A DNA stretch of 64,000 nt from an uncultured Paracoccaceae bacterium (GCA_938005545.1 CALKXV010000021.1:1-64000); one strand, 5' to 3'; shown: positions 18,076 to 26,698, numbered from the stretch's first letter. The notes: a model not told the origin generated them from the sequence alone. A program made the numbers and translations.

Positions 18076-18318
18076 TTAAAAGAAGAACTTCTTTTTCTTG
18101 AACTTAGGGCCATAGTAATACTTGCCTCTAAATTTCTTCCCTTTGTAGCCGTGACCAAAGTAGAACTTTTTCTTTTTAAAGTTCACAGGGACGACTTCAT
18201 GCATCGTCGTTGCTTCAGCCGTCCATGCGTCGCTTGCAGTGGCGGGGGACGTGACTGAAAGAATAGTAGTCGCGGCAATCGCAGCGGCTAAAAAGATCGT
18301 TGTTTGTTTCTTAGGCAT
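18076..18318 (-). CDS. Small secreted lysine- and aromatic-rich protein, function unknown
   Basis: An 80-residue protein with a clear signal peptide (MPKKQTTIFLAAAIAATTILS, cleavage after PATAS or ATASDA). The mature part of about 47 residues is extremely unusual. After a short acidic start (WTAEATTMHEVV) its last 35 residues are almost only Lys, Phe, Tyr, Gly and His, arranged as two FKKKKF-type blocks around YKGKKFRGKYYYG, ending FFF. It is therefore very basic and aromatic outside the membrane. It could bind nucleic acid, polysaccharide, heme or membranes; none is shown. The start at 18318 is preferred over 18408 because the signal peptide begins there. It has its own strong terminator. 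Confidence 0.7.
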   Translation of the reverse strand: MPKKQTTIFLAAAIAATTILSVTSPATASDAWTAEATTMHEVVPVNFKKKKFYFGHGYKGKKFRGKYYYGPKFKKKKFFF

Positions 18319-18851
18319 GGATTCAACCTTTGTTTTTTCCGACGCGGTGTGAGCCGCTGTTGATGAAATGAAGCTAACGTCGAAGGGCTGTAACAAATAG
18401 CCCTCCACCGATCACTCCCGATCATTCGGAAGCGAGATCGTTGTAACATTGCCTCGTGACCTTGAAGATATACGTTTTAAAACAACGCCTTAAGTGGTTT
18501 TGGCCTGGGTCCAACGTCCTCAGCACATAGGCTTTGTTGCGTAGCGTCACGATGAGAATTCGGGGCTGTCACCTGTTTAAACCTCACGCCGTGAGGCAAG
18601 ATAATCCGGTTTTTGAGTTTGGAAGTTCACTCACAGCGTGGATTGATCTCAGAAGATTCGTATCGAATGTGTAGGCGATCGTCGTGTTTCGATTGGGCGT
18701 CCTGGCATCCAAGATGCTAACCGGGGCTGCTCTGGTGCTTCGATATTTAAATTTATTTTTTACGGTCATTGTTGTTTGTTCAATCGGAAAAAGAAATGGC
18801 CGGAAAATCTATACCGGCCAATTCCTTCCGAATTCGAGAATTAAAAGACGA
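18319..18851. other. Intergenic region between ilvB and the Lys-rich gene
   Basis: About 530 bp without a supported gene. It holds the ilvB terminator (18785-18820), an AT-rich stretch at 18741-18765, a small CCTCAC/GTGAGG hairpin near 18583-18597 and a perfect palindrome GTTTTAAAAC at 18474-18483, which lies about 155 bp upstream of the Lys-rich gene and may be part of its promoter region. A 61-residue minus-strand frame (18584-18769) has no recognisable feature and is not called. Confidence 0.4.
18785..18821 (-). terminator. Terminator of ilvB
   Basis: On the minus strand TGGCCGG/CCGGCCA (18820-18814 with 18803-18797), with a 10-nt loop, is followed by ATTTCTTTTT. It lies 31 nt after the ilvB stop and separates ilvB from the downstream small gene and ilvN. 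Confidence 0.85.
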
Positions 18852-20612
18852 TTAAACCAAAACCCCGCCGCCTTCTTTGATGGCGGTTTGGGTATCCACG
18901 TTTTCGCCCAGGATCATCGAATTATGCGGCTCGCCCGATGGGATCATCGGAAAACAGTTTTCGTGTTTTTCCACCAGACAATCGACGATCACCGGGCCAT
19001 CATAAGCCAGCATTTCTTTGATGCCCTCGTCCAGATCGTCAGGGTGTTCGATCAAGATGCCTTTGGCGCCGAAGGCTTCCGCAAGTTTCACAAAGTCGGG
19101 CAGGGCCTCGGACCAGGAATGCGAATAACGTTCGCCGTGCAAAAGTTCCTGCCATTGACGCACCATTCCAAGCCGTTCGTTGTTCAGAATGAATTGCTTC
19201 ACCGGCAGGTTGAATTGAACGGCCGTGCCCATTTCCTGCATGTTCATCAGCCACGATGCTTCACCGGCCACGTTGATCACCAAGCCGTCCGGGTGCGCCA
19301 TCTGAACGCCGATGGATGACGGAAATCCGTACCCCATGGTTCCAAGACCGCCCGAGGTCATCCAACGGTTTGGGTCTTCAAAGTTCAGATATTGCGCGGC
19401 CCACATTTGGTGCTGACCAACCTCGGTACAGATGTAGCGGTCGGGGTGATCCTTGGTCAGTTCTTCAAGCCGCACCAGCGCATGCTGGGGTTTGATGGTT
19501 TTGCCTTTTTGCGTGTACTTCAGGCAATCCACTTTGCGCCATTCTTCAATTTGCGTCCACCAATCCTGTACGGCGGCAGAATTCGTCTTGGCGCCACGCG
19601 ATTTCCAGACCTTCAGCAAATCTTCCAGAACGACGCTTACGTCACCAATGATCGGAAGCTCAACGCGGATGACTTTGTTGATGGACGACGGATCGATGTC
19701 GATATGCGCCTTGACCGAACCCGGACTGAAATCCTGAACACGGCCAGTGATCCGGTCGTCGAAACGCGCACCAATGTTGATCATCAAATCACAGTCGTGC
19801 ATCGCTAGGTTGGCTTCGTAAAGCCCGTGCATACCCAACATGCCCAGCCAGCTTTTGCCGCTTGCCGGATAGGCACCAAGGCCCATCAGGGTTGAGGTGA
19901 TGGGAAACCCGGTCATATCCACCAGTTGGCGCAGCAGTTGGCTGGCCTTAACGCCTGAGTTGATAACGCCGCCGCCCGAATAGACGATGGGACGTTCGGC
20001 GGTTTCTATGGCCTCAACCAGCGCTTCAATCACCTCCATGTCGCCCTTTGTTTGGGGCGCATAGTGGGATGTTACGTCTTCGGGCTTGGTATACCCGCCG
20101 TTGGCGAACTGAACGTCCTTGGGGATATCGACCAAAACAGGGCCCGGACGGCCCGTGATCGCGACGTGGAAGGCCTGGTGGATGGTTTCCGACAGTTTGT
20201 CGGTTTCTTTGACCAACCAGTTATGTTTGGTGCAGGGCCGCGTGATGCCAACGGTATCGGCTTCCTGAAAGGCATCGTTGCCGATCATGAACGTCGGAAC
20301 CTGCCCGGTCAGAACAACAATGGGGATGGAATCCATCAGCGCGTCGGTCAGACCGGTCACCGCGTTCGTCGCACCCGGCCCCGATGTGACCAAGCAAACG
20401 CCCGGTTTCCCGGTTGAACGGGCATACCCTTCGGCCGCATGCACAGCGCCTTGTTCATGACGGGCAAGGACATGGCGAATGTGGTTTTGTTGAAATATTT
20501 CGTCATAAATCGGAAGGACAGCGCCGCCAGGGTATCCGAACACGACCTCAACACCCTGATCTTTCAGAGCTTCTACAACCATTCTTGCGCCGGTCATCTG
20601 TTCTTGTGTCAT
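18852..20612 (-). CDS. ilvB: Acetolactate synthase large (catalytic) subunit
   Basis: A 586-residue thiamine-diphosphate enzyme that condenses pyruvate with pyruvate or 2-oxobutyrate, the first common step of valine, leucine and isoleucine synthesis. The N-terminal VFGYPGGAVLPIYD and the essential glutamate in RHEQGAVHAAEGYAR are present. The FAD/central domain has MLGMHGLYEANLAMHDCDLMI, and the ThDP motif near the C-terminus has VAGEASWLMNMQEMGTA. There GEA replaces the more common GDG/GDA of the metal site. It is controlled by an attenuator directly upstream. Confidence 0.97.
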   Translation of the reverse strand: MTQEQMTGARMVVEALKDQGVEVVFGYPGGAVLPIYDEIFQQNHIRHVLARHEQGAVHAAEGYARSTGKPGVCLVTSGPGATNAVTGLTDALMDSIPIVVLTGQVPTFMIGNDAFQEADTVGITRPCTKHNWLVKETDKLSETIHQAFHVAITGRPGPVLVDIPKDVQFANGGYTKPEDVTSHYAPQTKGDMEVIEALVEAIETAERPIVYSGGGVINSGVKASQLLRQLVDMTGFPITSTLMGLGAYPASGKSWLGMLGMHGLYEANLAMHDCDLMINIGARFDDRITGRVQDFSPGSVKAHIDIDPSSINKVIRVELPIIGDVSVVLEDLLKVWKSRGAKTNSAAVQDWWTQIEEWRKVDCLKYTQKGKTIKPQHALVRLEELTKDHPDRYICTEVGQHQMWAAQYLNFEDPNRWMTSGGLGTMGYGFPSSIGVQMAHPDGLVINVAGEASWLMNMQEMGTAVQFNLPVKQFILNNERLGMVRQWQELLHGERYSHSWSEALPDFVKLAEAFGAKGILIEHPDDLDEGIKEMLAYDGPVIVDCLVEKHENCFPMIPSGEPHNSMILGENVDTQTAIKEGGGVLV

Positions 20613-20641
20613 CGCGCCTGCATCCTTTTAGTATCGCGCAT

Positions 20642-20672
20642 AAAAAAGCCCCCGGAGTTTCGGGGGCGCATG
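20642..20672 (-). terminator. ilvB attenuator: terminator with competing antiterminator arm
   Basis: In the ilvB leader (minus strand) GCCCCCG/CGGGGGC (20667-20661 with 20654-20648) plus TTTTTT forms an intrinsic terminator 29 nt before the ilvB ATG. The sequence CATGCGCC at 20672-20665 overlaps its 5' arm. It can instead pair perfectly over 8 bp with GGCGCATG (20711-20704) inside the leader-peptide frame. This is the mutually exclusive pair needed for attenuation. Confidence 0.85.
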
Positions 20673-20694
20673 AGGTCCTTGTTCAGGGAAACCG

Positions 20695-20745
20695 TTACCG
20701 GCCCATGCGCCATGATCCAATTCTTACGACAAGGTGAAGTCTCAT
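20695..20745 (-). CDS. ilvB leader peptide
   Basis: A 16-codon leader frame, MRLHLVVRIGSWRMGR, ending in TAA. Five of its first nine residues are branched-chain (Leu, Leu, Val, Val, Ile), so ribosomes stall when these aminoacyl-tRNAs are scarce. AAGGAG lies a few bases upstream of its ATG. The distal codons contain the antiterminator arm (20704-20711). A stalled ribosome near Val-Val-Arg-Ile would leave that arm free to pair and let transcription continue into ilvB. Confidence 0.85.
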   Translation of the reverse strand: MRLHLVVRIGSWRMGR

Positions 20746-20769
20746 CGAAGGCTCCTTTTCAGTTCGGCG

Positions 20770-20797
20770 AGACTAGCAGTGTCGTAAAGGGCGTCAA
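20770..20797 (-). promoter_or_regulatory. Promoter of the ilvB leader
   Basis: On the minus strand TTGACG (20797-20792) and TAGTCT (20775-20770) are separated by 16 nt, a good sigma-70-type match. The predicted start is near 20763, about 18 nt before the leader-peptide ATG. Confidence 0.7.
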
Positions 20798-21283
20798 CAG
20801 CCAATTTTCTATTTCTTGCGCAAAAGGGCCGAATTGCGCAACTTCCCGTCATTGGTCGGCTTTGAACCGGGCGATGCGCGACGCCAAACCCCGTGTGACC
20901 TGTGATTCCAAGTGCAACGAGATTGCCCTTCCAGCCAGACGTTGTTGGTTCAGATTGCACGTTCCATCCACACTGAATTCCCAAAAATGATTCTTAACCG
21001 GTGAAATTTGTGCCAACACAATCGCCTGGATTGTTTGCCTACAAATGCAACATGTTGGCCTTGGGAATCGCGAAGCGATTTGGTTTCTTGCGCGAGAGGC
21101 TATCTCCACGCAAGATCTGAACAGTTTCACGGAGTTGTATACCGCTGTGTGCGCTAACATAAATAATTTCCTGTCCTTACGGTTGCGTGATCAGATTATC
21201 CCGCTACGTTCCACGCCACTTGAAACGATCCGCCCACTTTCTAAAAGTGAGCACCATATAAATAAAACGGGAGGAAATACCGA
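20798..21283 (+). promoter_or_regulatory. Intergenic region upstream of the TRAP operon
   Basis: About 485 bp between the ilvB promoter and dctP with no supported gene. Candidate operators are AATCGC-GAA-GCGATT (21066-21080), CAACATGTTG (21048-21057) and, 35 nt before the dctP ATG, a CACTTT/AAAGTG repeat (21235-21249). A GGGAGG ribosome site precedes dctP. Which of these elements controls the transporter cannot be told from sequence, and no regulator gene is adjacent. Confidence 0.45.
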
Positions 21284-22372
21284 ATGGATCGTCGTTCTTT
21301 TCTAAAGAAGACAACCCTTGGCGGCACGGCTGTTGCAGCTACGTCGCTGGCAGCGCCTGCAATCGCTGATGGCCATGGCCGCACACTGACTATGGTGACA
21401 TCTTGGCCCGAGGGTTTTGCTGTCCTTGATGACGCTGCAAGCTACTTCACCAATGCGGTAAATACGATGTCCGGCGGTTCGCTTACCATCGACAAAAAGA
21501 CGCCGGGCCAATTGGTTGGTGCTTTCGAAGTGTTCGATGCGGTGTCGTCCGGTCAGGCCGACATGTATCACTCAGCCGACTATTACTTCGGCGGCCAGCA
21601 CCCCGGTTACAACTTCTTCACGGCCGTGCCATTTGGCGCGACGGCGCAGGAATTGTTCAACTGGTACTACAACGACGGCGGTCAGGAACTGCACGACGAA
21701 CTGGGTCAAATCTTTGGTCTGAAGCCGTTCCAGTGTGGTAACTCAGGCTCGCAGTCGGGTGGTTGGTTCCGTAAGGAAATCAAATCGGTCAATGACTTTC
21801 AGGGTCTTCGGTTCCGTATGCCGGGCCAAGGTGGTCAGGTTCTGGGTAAACTGGGCGCCAGCGTTCAGAACATTCCGGGCGGTGAATTGTACCAGGCTCT
21901 TAGCTCGGGCGCATTGGACGGACTTGAGTGGGTTGGCCCGCTTGCAGATGAACGCGCCGGCTTCCAGGAAGTCGCCAAATTCTACTATGCTGCTGGTTTC
22001 CACGAGCCGGGTTCGGGTTTGACGGCAGCGATGAACCTGGATGTTTGGGAAGGCCTTGATGACGCACAAAAGGCGATCATCGACAACGCAACCAAGGCGA
22101 CCAACATCTATCAGTTCAGCCGCACAATGGCACAGAACGGTGCAGCGCTTGAGCGTTTGAAGTCGCAGGGCGTAACTGTTCTGAACTACCCAGATGACGT
22201 TTGGGATGCATTCGGTGCGGCTTCGACAGAAGTGCGTGCAGAATCCATGAGCGATCCGTTGTATAAAAAGATTTCGGACAGCTTCGTGGCCAGCCTCGCC
22301 TCAAGCTCAAGCTGGATTCAGCAGTCGGACGGTTTCTACCTCCAGCAGCGCCAGCGTGTGATGGGCGGCTAA
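21284..22372 (+). CDS. dctP: TRAP transporter substrate-binding protein, TakP-like (Tat-exported)
   Basis: A 362-residue periplasmic binding protein of a TRAP transporter. The N-terminus MDRRSFLKK plus a hydrophobic stretch is a twin-arginine signal. The segments SWPEGFAVLDDAASYFTNAV, PGQLVGAFEVFDAVSSGQAD, the arginine strand GLRFRMPGQGGQVLGKLG and LSSGALDGLEWVGPLADE match the TakP/DctP-7 branch, members of which bind 2-oxoacids such as pyruvate. The substrate here is an inference from family. A perfect 11-bp hairpin follows the gene and probably sets a high binding-protein to permease ratio. Confidence 0.92.
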   Translation: MDRRSFLKKTTLGGTAVAATSLAAPAIADGHGRTLTMVTSWPEGFAVLDDAASYFTNAVNTMSGGSLTIDKKTPGQLVGAFEVFDAVSSGQADMYHSADYYFGGQHPGYNFFTAVPFGATAQELFNWYYNDGGQELHDELGQIFGLKPFQCGNSGSQSGGWFRKEIKSVNDFQGLRFRMPGQGGQVLGKLGASVQNIPGGELYQALSSGALDGLEWVGPLADERAGFQEVAKFYYAAGFHEPGSGLTAAMNLDVWEGLDDAQKAIIDNATKATNIYQFSRTMAQNGAALERLKSQGVTVLNYPDDVWDAFGAASTEVRAESMSDPLYKKISDSFVASLASSSSWIQQSDGFYLQQRQRVMGG

Positions 22373-22390
22373 ACCCAATCAGTTTAAAAA

Positions 22391-22418
22391 ATCAAAGGGC
22401 CTTTCGGGGCCCTTTGAT
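22391..22418 (+). terminator. Hairpin between dctP and dctQ
   Basis: Perfect 11-bp stem ATCAAAGGGCC/GGCCCTTTGAT (22391-22401 with 22408-22418). It lacks a U-tract on the plus strand, so it more likely stabilises the dctP mRNA or causes partial termination. On the minus strand it is followed by TTTTTAAAC and could terminate antisense transcripts. Confidence 0.7.
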
Positions 22419-22451
22419 GTATAACAAACGGGTATCTTGAGGGAGGGGCGT

Positions 22452-23354
22452 GTGATCGAAGCCGTAACCTGGTTTTTCCAGAGCATCGCGTTGGCGTTTG
22501 GCAACTTTTTCTACGCCGTCACCCATCCAAGCCTGTGGTTGGATTGGTCCAACAGCGAAGCGCTGATGCGGTTCATTTACTATGGTGGATCGGTCGAATT
22601 CTTCTTTGTCATTTTCACCATCTTCCTGATCCTGACCGCGATCGGTCTTTGGAAAAATTCGGTGATGTGGGGCATGGTGCGGGGCCTTGAAGGCATTGGC
22701 AATGTTCTGGGGCGCATTGCGGCCTGGGCTGGCATTCTGATGGTGCTTCAGCAAATCCTGATCGTGTTTGTTCAACGCATTTTCGCCAGCGCTCAGATTT
22801 CGATCGGGTTCGGCACACCCTTTGCCAAAGACGTGGCGTGGTGGGGCGAAGAATTGAAGCTTTATAACGCGATCATCATCTGCATGTGTGTGTCTTATAC
22901 GTTCATTCAAGGCGGCCATGTGCGCGTTGATTTGGTCTATTCCGCCGTCAGTTACCGGACGAAAAAGATCATAGATATGTTCGGTAGCCTCTTTTTTATG
23001 ATGCCTGCGGCCATCCTGATCTGGATGTATGGCTGGTACTTCTTGTGGCGGCATCTGGTTGTTCCAAAACCTTCGGCGTCCGACACGTTGGAGCGTCTTC
23101 TGGCCAAGTCTGCCGCATTTAAATGGAACGTCGAGACAATTGGGTTTTCGCCCAACGGCTTTGACGGATATTTCCTGTTCAAAATCCTGCTCAGCCTTTT
23201 TGCAGCGCTCGTCTTCCTTCAGGCCATCGCGTTTTTCTACCGCTCGTATCTTGAGTGGAAAGAAGGCCCCGAGTCCGAAGGCAAATATTTGGATCGTGAC
23301 GTGCTGGGCGATGAAGACGCCGAGTTGGTGCACGCCATCGAAGAAAATCACTAG
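22452..23354 (+). CDS. dctQ: TRAP transporter small permease subunit
   Basis: A 300-residue DctQ, longer than the usual 160-200 residues. An N-terminal extension with extra membrane helices (WFFQSIALAFGNFFYAVTH and FFFVIFTIFLILTAIGLW) precedes the family core, recognised by YTFIQGGHVRVDLVYSAVSYRTKKIIDMFGSL split over a loop and a helix. The GTG at 22452 is taken as start because GGGAGGGG lies at 22441-22448; an in-frame TTG at 22437 lies before that site. It ends 12 nt before dctM. Confidence 0.9.
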   Translation: MIEAVTWFFQSIALAFGNFFYAVTHPSLWLDWSNSEALMRFIYYGGSVEFFFVIFTIFLILTAIGLWKNSVMWGMVRGLEGIGNVLGRIAAWAGILMVLQQILIVFVQRIFASAQISIGFGTPFAKDVAWWGEELKLYNAIIICMCVSYTFIQGGHVRVDLVYSAVSYRTKKIIDMFGSLFFMMPAAILIWMYGWYFLWRHLVVPKPSASDTLERLLAKSAAFKWNVETIGFSPNGFDGYFLFKILLSLFAALVFLQAIAFFYRSYLEWKEGPESEGKYLDRDVLGDEDAELVHAIEENH

Positions 23355-23366
23355 GGGGCGGCGGAA

Positions 23367-25721
23367 ATGTTGTTTGGATTAGACGGCGTAGAGGTCGGCC
23401 TGTTGATCGTATTTTTGATGCTGTTCAGCGGCATCTTGTCTGGGTTCCCGGTCGCCTTCGCCATCGGCGGTTCGGCCGTGATTTCCTTTGGAATAATTGC
23501 GGGGCTTGATCAGGCTGGTTTGCTGATCCATCAGGCAATTGACAAAAGCAATCCCGAATACGCTGCGCTATTGGCCGAAGGGATAAGGCCTGACAAGATA
23601 TCCGTCTTTACCTTCCCCGAGCTTCCAAGGCTTGAAGTTCCAGTGTTCCCACAAGGGTGGGAAACTGCCCTTGATCGGAACGTCAGTTTTGTCGTCAACC
23701 GGATGAACGAACGGGTGCTGGCCGGGCAATCCATTGAAACGCTTCTGGCGGTTTTGATGTTCGTTCTCATGGGTATCACGCTGGAACGGTCGAAGATTGC
23801 GAACGACTTGCTGTTGACCATGGCGCGGGTCTTTGGCCCACTACCGGGTGGTTTGGCCGTATCTATCGTGGTTGTGGGGGCGTTTCTGGCCGCATCGACA
23901 GGCATTGTGGGGGCCACGGTTGTCACTATGGGCCTTCTGGCGCTGCCGACGATGCTGCGCAACAACTATTCCCCCGAACTGGCAACGGGCGTCATTGCGG
24001 CGTCTGGGACGTTGGGGCAGATCATCCCGCCGTCCATTGTGATTGTTCTGTTGGGCACATTGGCTGGTGATCTCTACTCCGCAGCGCAGGAAAGCCGCGC
24101 GCAATTGGCGGGTTGTACGGACGCTTTGACTTACCTCGGCGAACCAGCTGTTGTTTCGGTCGGAACCCTTTTCCAGGCAGCGTTGTTGCCCGGTATCCTG
24201 TTGGCCGTTCTCTATGCCAGTTACGCCTTTGGCTACGCCATCTTCAATCCGTCGAAAGCGCCAGCGGTTCAGATGGGCACATCCGGCAACGAGGCGATCA
24301 CACGCGGCGAAGGTTTGACGTGGTTCCTGTTTGCCCCCGTCATTCTGATCGGCGGCGTCATCCTTTTGTCATTGGTTGGTATTGTCGGCAGCCAGAACGT
24401 AAGCGTCAGCAGCTTCAGTGAAGCGGGCGAAAGCGCGTCTTTGCGTACCAACGTTGGCCCCGCCTGTCAGGCCTCGATGATCGAACTCCACGGTCAAGAG
24501 GCATGGGACAACGCCATCGCAGAAAGCGCGGTCATTGCCGAAGCGGGCGGCGTCACAGAATCTGTGGAACTGACCGACGAAGAACGCGTTGTCGCCGAAG
24601 ACCTGGCCTTGGCCAATGCGGCACCTATCGGCACCGGCATTGCCGTGGCGCTGGTTCTTTTGGGTCTTGCGCTGACAACGGCCATGGGTGTTTCGCCAAG
24701 CTCTGATCCGCGTCCCATCTGGATTGGCATCGGGGGATTGGGTCTGGCCTTGTTCACGGATGCGGCCTTTGTGTCACCGCTGACCACGCCGGGCTGGACG
24801 TTGATCATGATGGCCATTCCGTTCGCGCTTATCCTCTATGGCTGCCGACACGCCGTGGCGCGTTTGGCAAGGAACGAATTGCTGCGCGTGGTCTTCCCGC
24901 CACTGGTTCTGATCGTTGCGGTTCTGGGCTCGATCCTGGGCGGTATTTCAAACCCGACACCGGCTGCGGCCCTTGGGGCAGGTGGTGCCATTATGCTTGC
25001 CGCCTACCGGAAGCTGAAAGACGAACAGCAATCCGGCAAGATGATCCTTTGGGCCAGCTTCGCGCTGGTGATCATGCTGCTGATCGGCGTGAACTTTGAT
25101 CTGCGCGTCACCCAAGACAATGTAAAAACCGAAAACTGGATTGCCTTCTTCGTGGCGCAAGGCGCTTATCTGTTCGCCATGTTCGGGCTGTTCTATGCCT
25201 GTTGGGTGCTGTTCCGTTCAGGCGTGCTACGCCCCGTGGTGCGCGAAACGGCCAAAGTTACCTCCATGGTCTTTACCATTCTGATCGGCTCGCAATTGCT
25301 GAACCTTGTGGTGATTTCCTTTGGCGGCGAACATTACATCCAGGACTTCTTGCGCAGCTTTGACGACGAAACCCGTGTCTTCCTTGTGGTGATGCTGGTG
25401 TTGTTCGTTCTAGGCTTCGTGCTCGATTTCCTTGAGATCATCTATATCGTCATCCCCATTGTCGGCCCGGTCATCTATGGCGGTGAATTTGATCCCAAAT
25501 GGGTGACGATCATGATTGCGGTGAACCTTCAGACGTCGTTCCTGACACCGCCCTTTGGGTTTGCGCTGTTTTATTTGCGCGGCGTGGCACCGCCCGAAGT
25601 CACCACCCGCCACATCTATCGTGGCGTCATTCCCTTTGTTCTGATCCAGGTCCTTGGCCTTGCGCTTTTGTGGTACTTCCCAAGCGTCGTCACCATCCTG
25701 CCCGATCTGATCCCGAACTAA
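23367..25721 (+). CDS. dctM: TRAP transporter large permease subunit, enlarged form
   Basis: A 784-residue DctM, against about 430 in the canonical family. Residues 1-290 contain the first half (FPVAFAIGGSAVISFG, MGITLERSKIANDLLLTMA, AASTGIVGATVVTMGLLALP, GTLGQIIPPSIVIVLLG). A region of about 200 residues (295-500) with extra helices and a charged soluble segment interrupts the fold. The second half resumes at LGSILGGISNPTPAAALGA, with LGFVLDFLEIIYIVIPIVGP and LQTSFLTPPFGFALFYLRG. It forms the sodium-driven channel with DctQ. Enlarged DctM proteins go with TakP-like binding proteins in Rhodobacteraceae. Confidence 0.92.
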   Translation: MLFGLDGVEVGLLIVFLMLFSGILSGFPVAFAIGGSAVISFGIIAGLDQAGLLIHQAIDKSNPEYAALLAEGIRPDKISVFTFPELPRLEVPVFPQGWETALDRNVSFVVNRMNERVLAGQSIETLLAVLMFVLMGITLERSKIANDLLLTMARVFGPLPGGLAVSIVVVGAFLAASTGIVGATVVTMGLLALPTMLRNNYSPELATGVIAASGTLGQIIPPSIVIVLLGTLAGDLYSAAQESRAQLAGCTDALTYLGEPAVVSVGTLFQAALLPGILLAVLYASYAFGYAIFNPSKAPAVQMGTSGNEAITRGEGLTWFLFAPVILIGGVILLSLVGIVGSQNVSVSSFSEAGESASLRTNVGPACQASMIELHGQEAWDNAIAESAVIAEAGGVTESVELTDEERVVAEDLALANAAPIGTGIAVALVLLGLALTTAMGVSPSSDPRPIWIGIGGLGLALFTDAAFVSPLTTPGWTLIMMAIPFALILYGCRHAVARLARNELLRVVFPPLVLIVAVLGSILGGISNPTPAAALGAGGAIMLAAYRKLKDEQQSGKMILWASFALVIMLLIGVNFDLRVTQDNVKTENWIAFFVAQGAYLFAMFGLFYACWVLFRSGVLRPVVRETAKVTSMVFTILIGSQLLNLVVISFGGEHYIQDFLRSFDDETRVFLVVMLVLFVLGFVLDFLEIIYIVIPIVGPVIYGGEFDPKWVTIMIAVNLQTSFLTPPFGFALFYLRGVAPPEVTTRHIYRGVIPFVLIQVLGLALLWYFPSVVTILPDLIPN

Positions 25722-25744
25722 CTTTGGCAGACGGGGCTTGAAAA

Positions 25745-25796
25745 TTGCGCTCTAGCAGCACCCTTCGGTTCGGTGTTGCTGGAGCGGCAAACGCAA
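25745..25796 (+). terminator. Hairpin at the end of the TRAP operon
   Basis: A 14-bp stem with two G-U pairs (25749-25762 region with 25772-25785) inside a TTGCG/CGCAA outer helix. No T-run follows, so it is a weak terminator or an mRNA 3' end stabiliser. Confidence 0.5.
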
Positions 25797-25872
25797 TATT
25801 CCGCACATTGTGGTCATAAAATTTCCGCATCGGTGCAGTATCCACCTTGGATTATCTGCTCGAGGTTTGATC

Positions 25873-26694
25873 ATGCGTATTCGTTCTTTCATTGTTGTGT
25901 CTTCGCTTTTGCTTGCTGCCGCAACGGCAGCTTTCCCCCAAACGAAAGACCGATTGGATCGGCGTGATAAGCTGTTTGGTTACGAAGCCGTCGGTCGTCT
26001 GCAAAGCGCACGTGGTCATTGTACCGCCGCACTGATTACACGCGATGTCGCTTTGACAGCTGCGCATTGCGTACATGGGAACGAAACGAAACTTGTGTTT
26101 CAAATGGCGTTCAGTGATGGCGCGGCCCTTGCAACACGGCGGGTTGAAGATGTGGCGATGGCGCCCGGCTATCTGGATGCGTCCAAACGCCGGAGCCGGA
26201 CCAGCCAAACAGCCTATGATGTGGCCTTGGTGCGGCTTGCCAGCCCGATCTATGACGCGGGCACAAATCCATTCGACGTCGTGAAGTCCCCGGCAAAGGG
26301 GACGTCTCTGACTTTGGCATCCTACGGACGCGGGCGGATGGAAGCCCTGACGCTGGAGCGTGGCTGCGCGCTTGAAACGCTATATCGCGGCGGTGTCGTT
26401 CGGATTGATTGTGATGCAACCTATGGATCGTCGGGTGCGCCGGTTTTTTTCCAGTCCGGTGGTCGGCCCAAGATTTTTGCGATTGTGACCAGCGGTGTTC
26501 ACGCAGACGAAGCGGCTGATGGCATTGCAATCACCTATGGTGCCGAGCTGACCGAAATCGTGCCGGGCCTGCTTCAAACGTTGCGCAACAAACGGGCTTT
26601 GGCGCCCGTAAGCGAAGGCGCGCGGCGCATCTCTGTCGGGGATCGATCCGCAGGAAGCGGCATTACCTTTATCCGCCCCGGTTCAAACGATTGA
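25873..26694 (+). CDS. Secreted trypsin-like serine protease
   Basis: A 273-residue exported S1-type protease. A signal peptide (MRIRSFIVVSSLLLAAATA) is followed by the catalytic triad: H65 in LTAAHC, D116 in YDVALVRL and S187 in GSSGAP. The GSSGAP nucleophile motif, rather than GDSGGP, resembles V8-like/S1B enzymes. Cysteine pairs around 50/66 and 165/180 fit disulfides. No PDZ domain or pro-region is obvious, and the C-terminal 40 residues are low in structure. The start at 25873 gives the clean signal peptide. It is convergent with bpt, 4 nt apart. Substrate unknown. Confidence 0.88.
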   Translation: MRIRSFIVVSSLLLAAATAAFPQTKDRLDRRDKLFGYEAVGRLQSARGHCTAALITRDVALTAAHCVHGNETKLVFQMAFSDGAALATRRVEDVAMAPGYLDASKRRSRTSQTAYDVALVRLASPIYDAGTNPFDVVKSPAKGTSLTLASYGRGRMEALTLERGCALETLYRGGVVRIDCDATYGSSGAPVFFQSGGRPKIFAIVTSGVHADEAADGIAITYGAELTEIVPGLLQTLRNKRALAPVSEGARRISVGDRSAGSGITFIRPGSND

Positions 26695-26698
26695 TGAA

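Noticed and set aside
22392-23351. A 319-codon minus-strand frame opposite dctQ
   Set aside because: Antisense shadow of the DctQ gene; DctQ has clear membrane helices and operon context.
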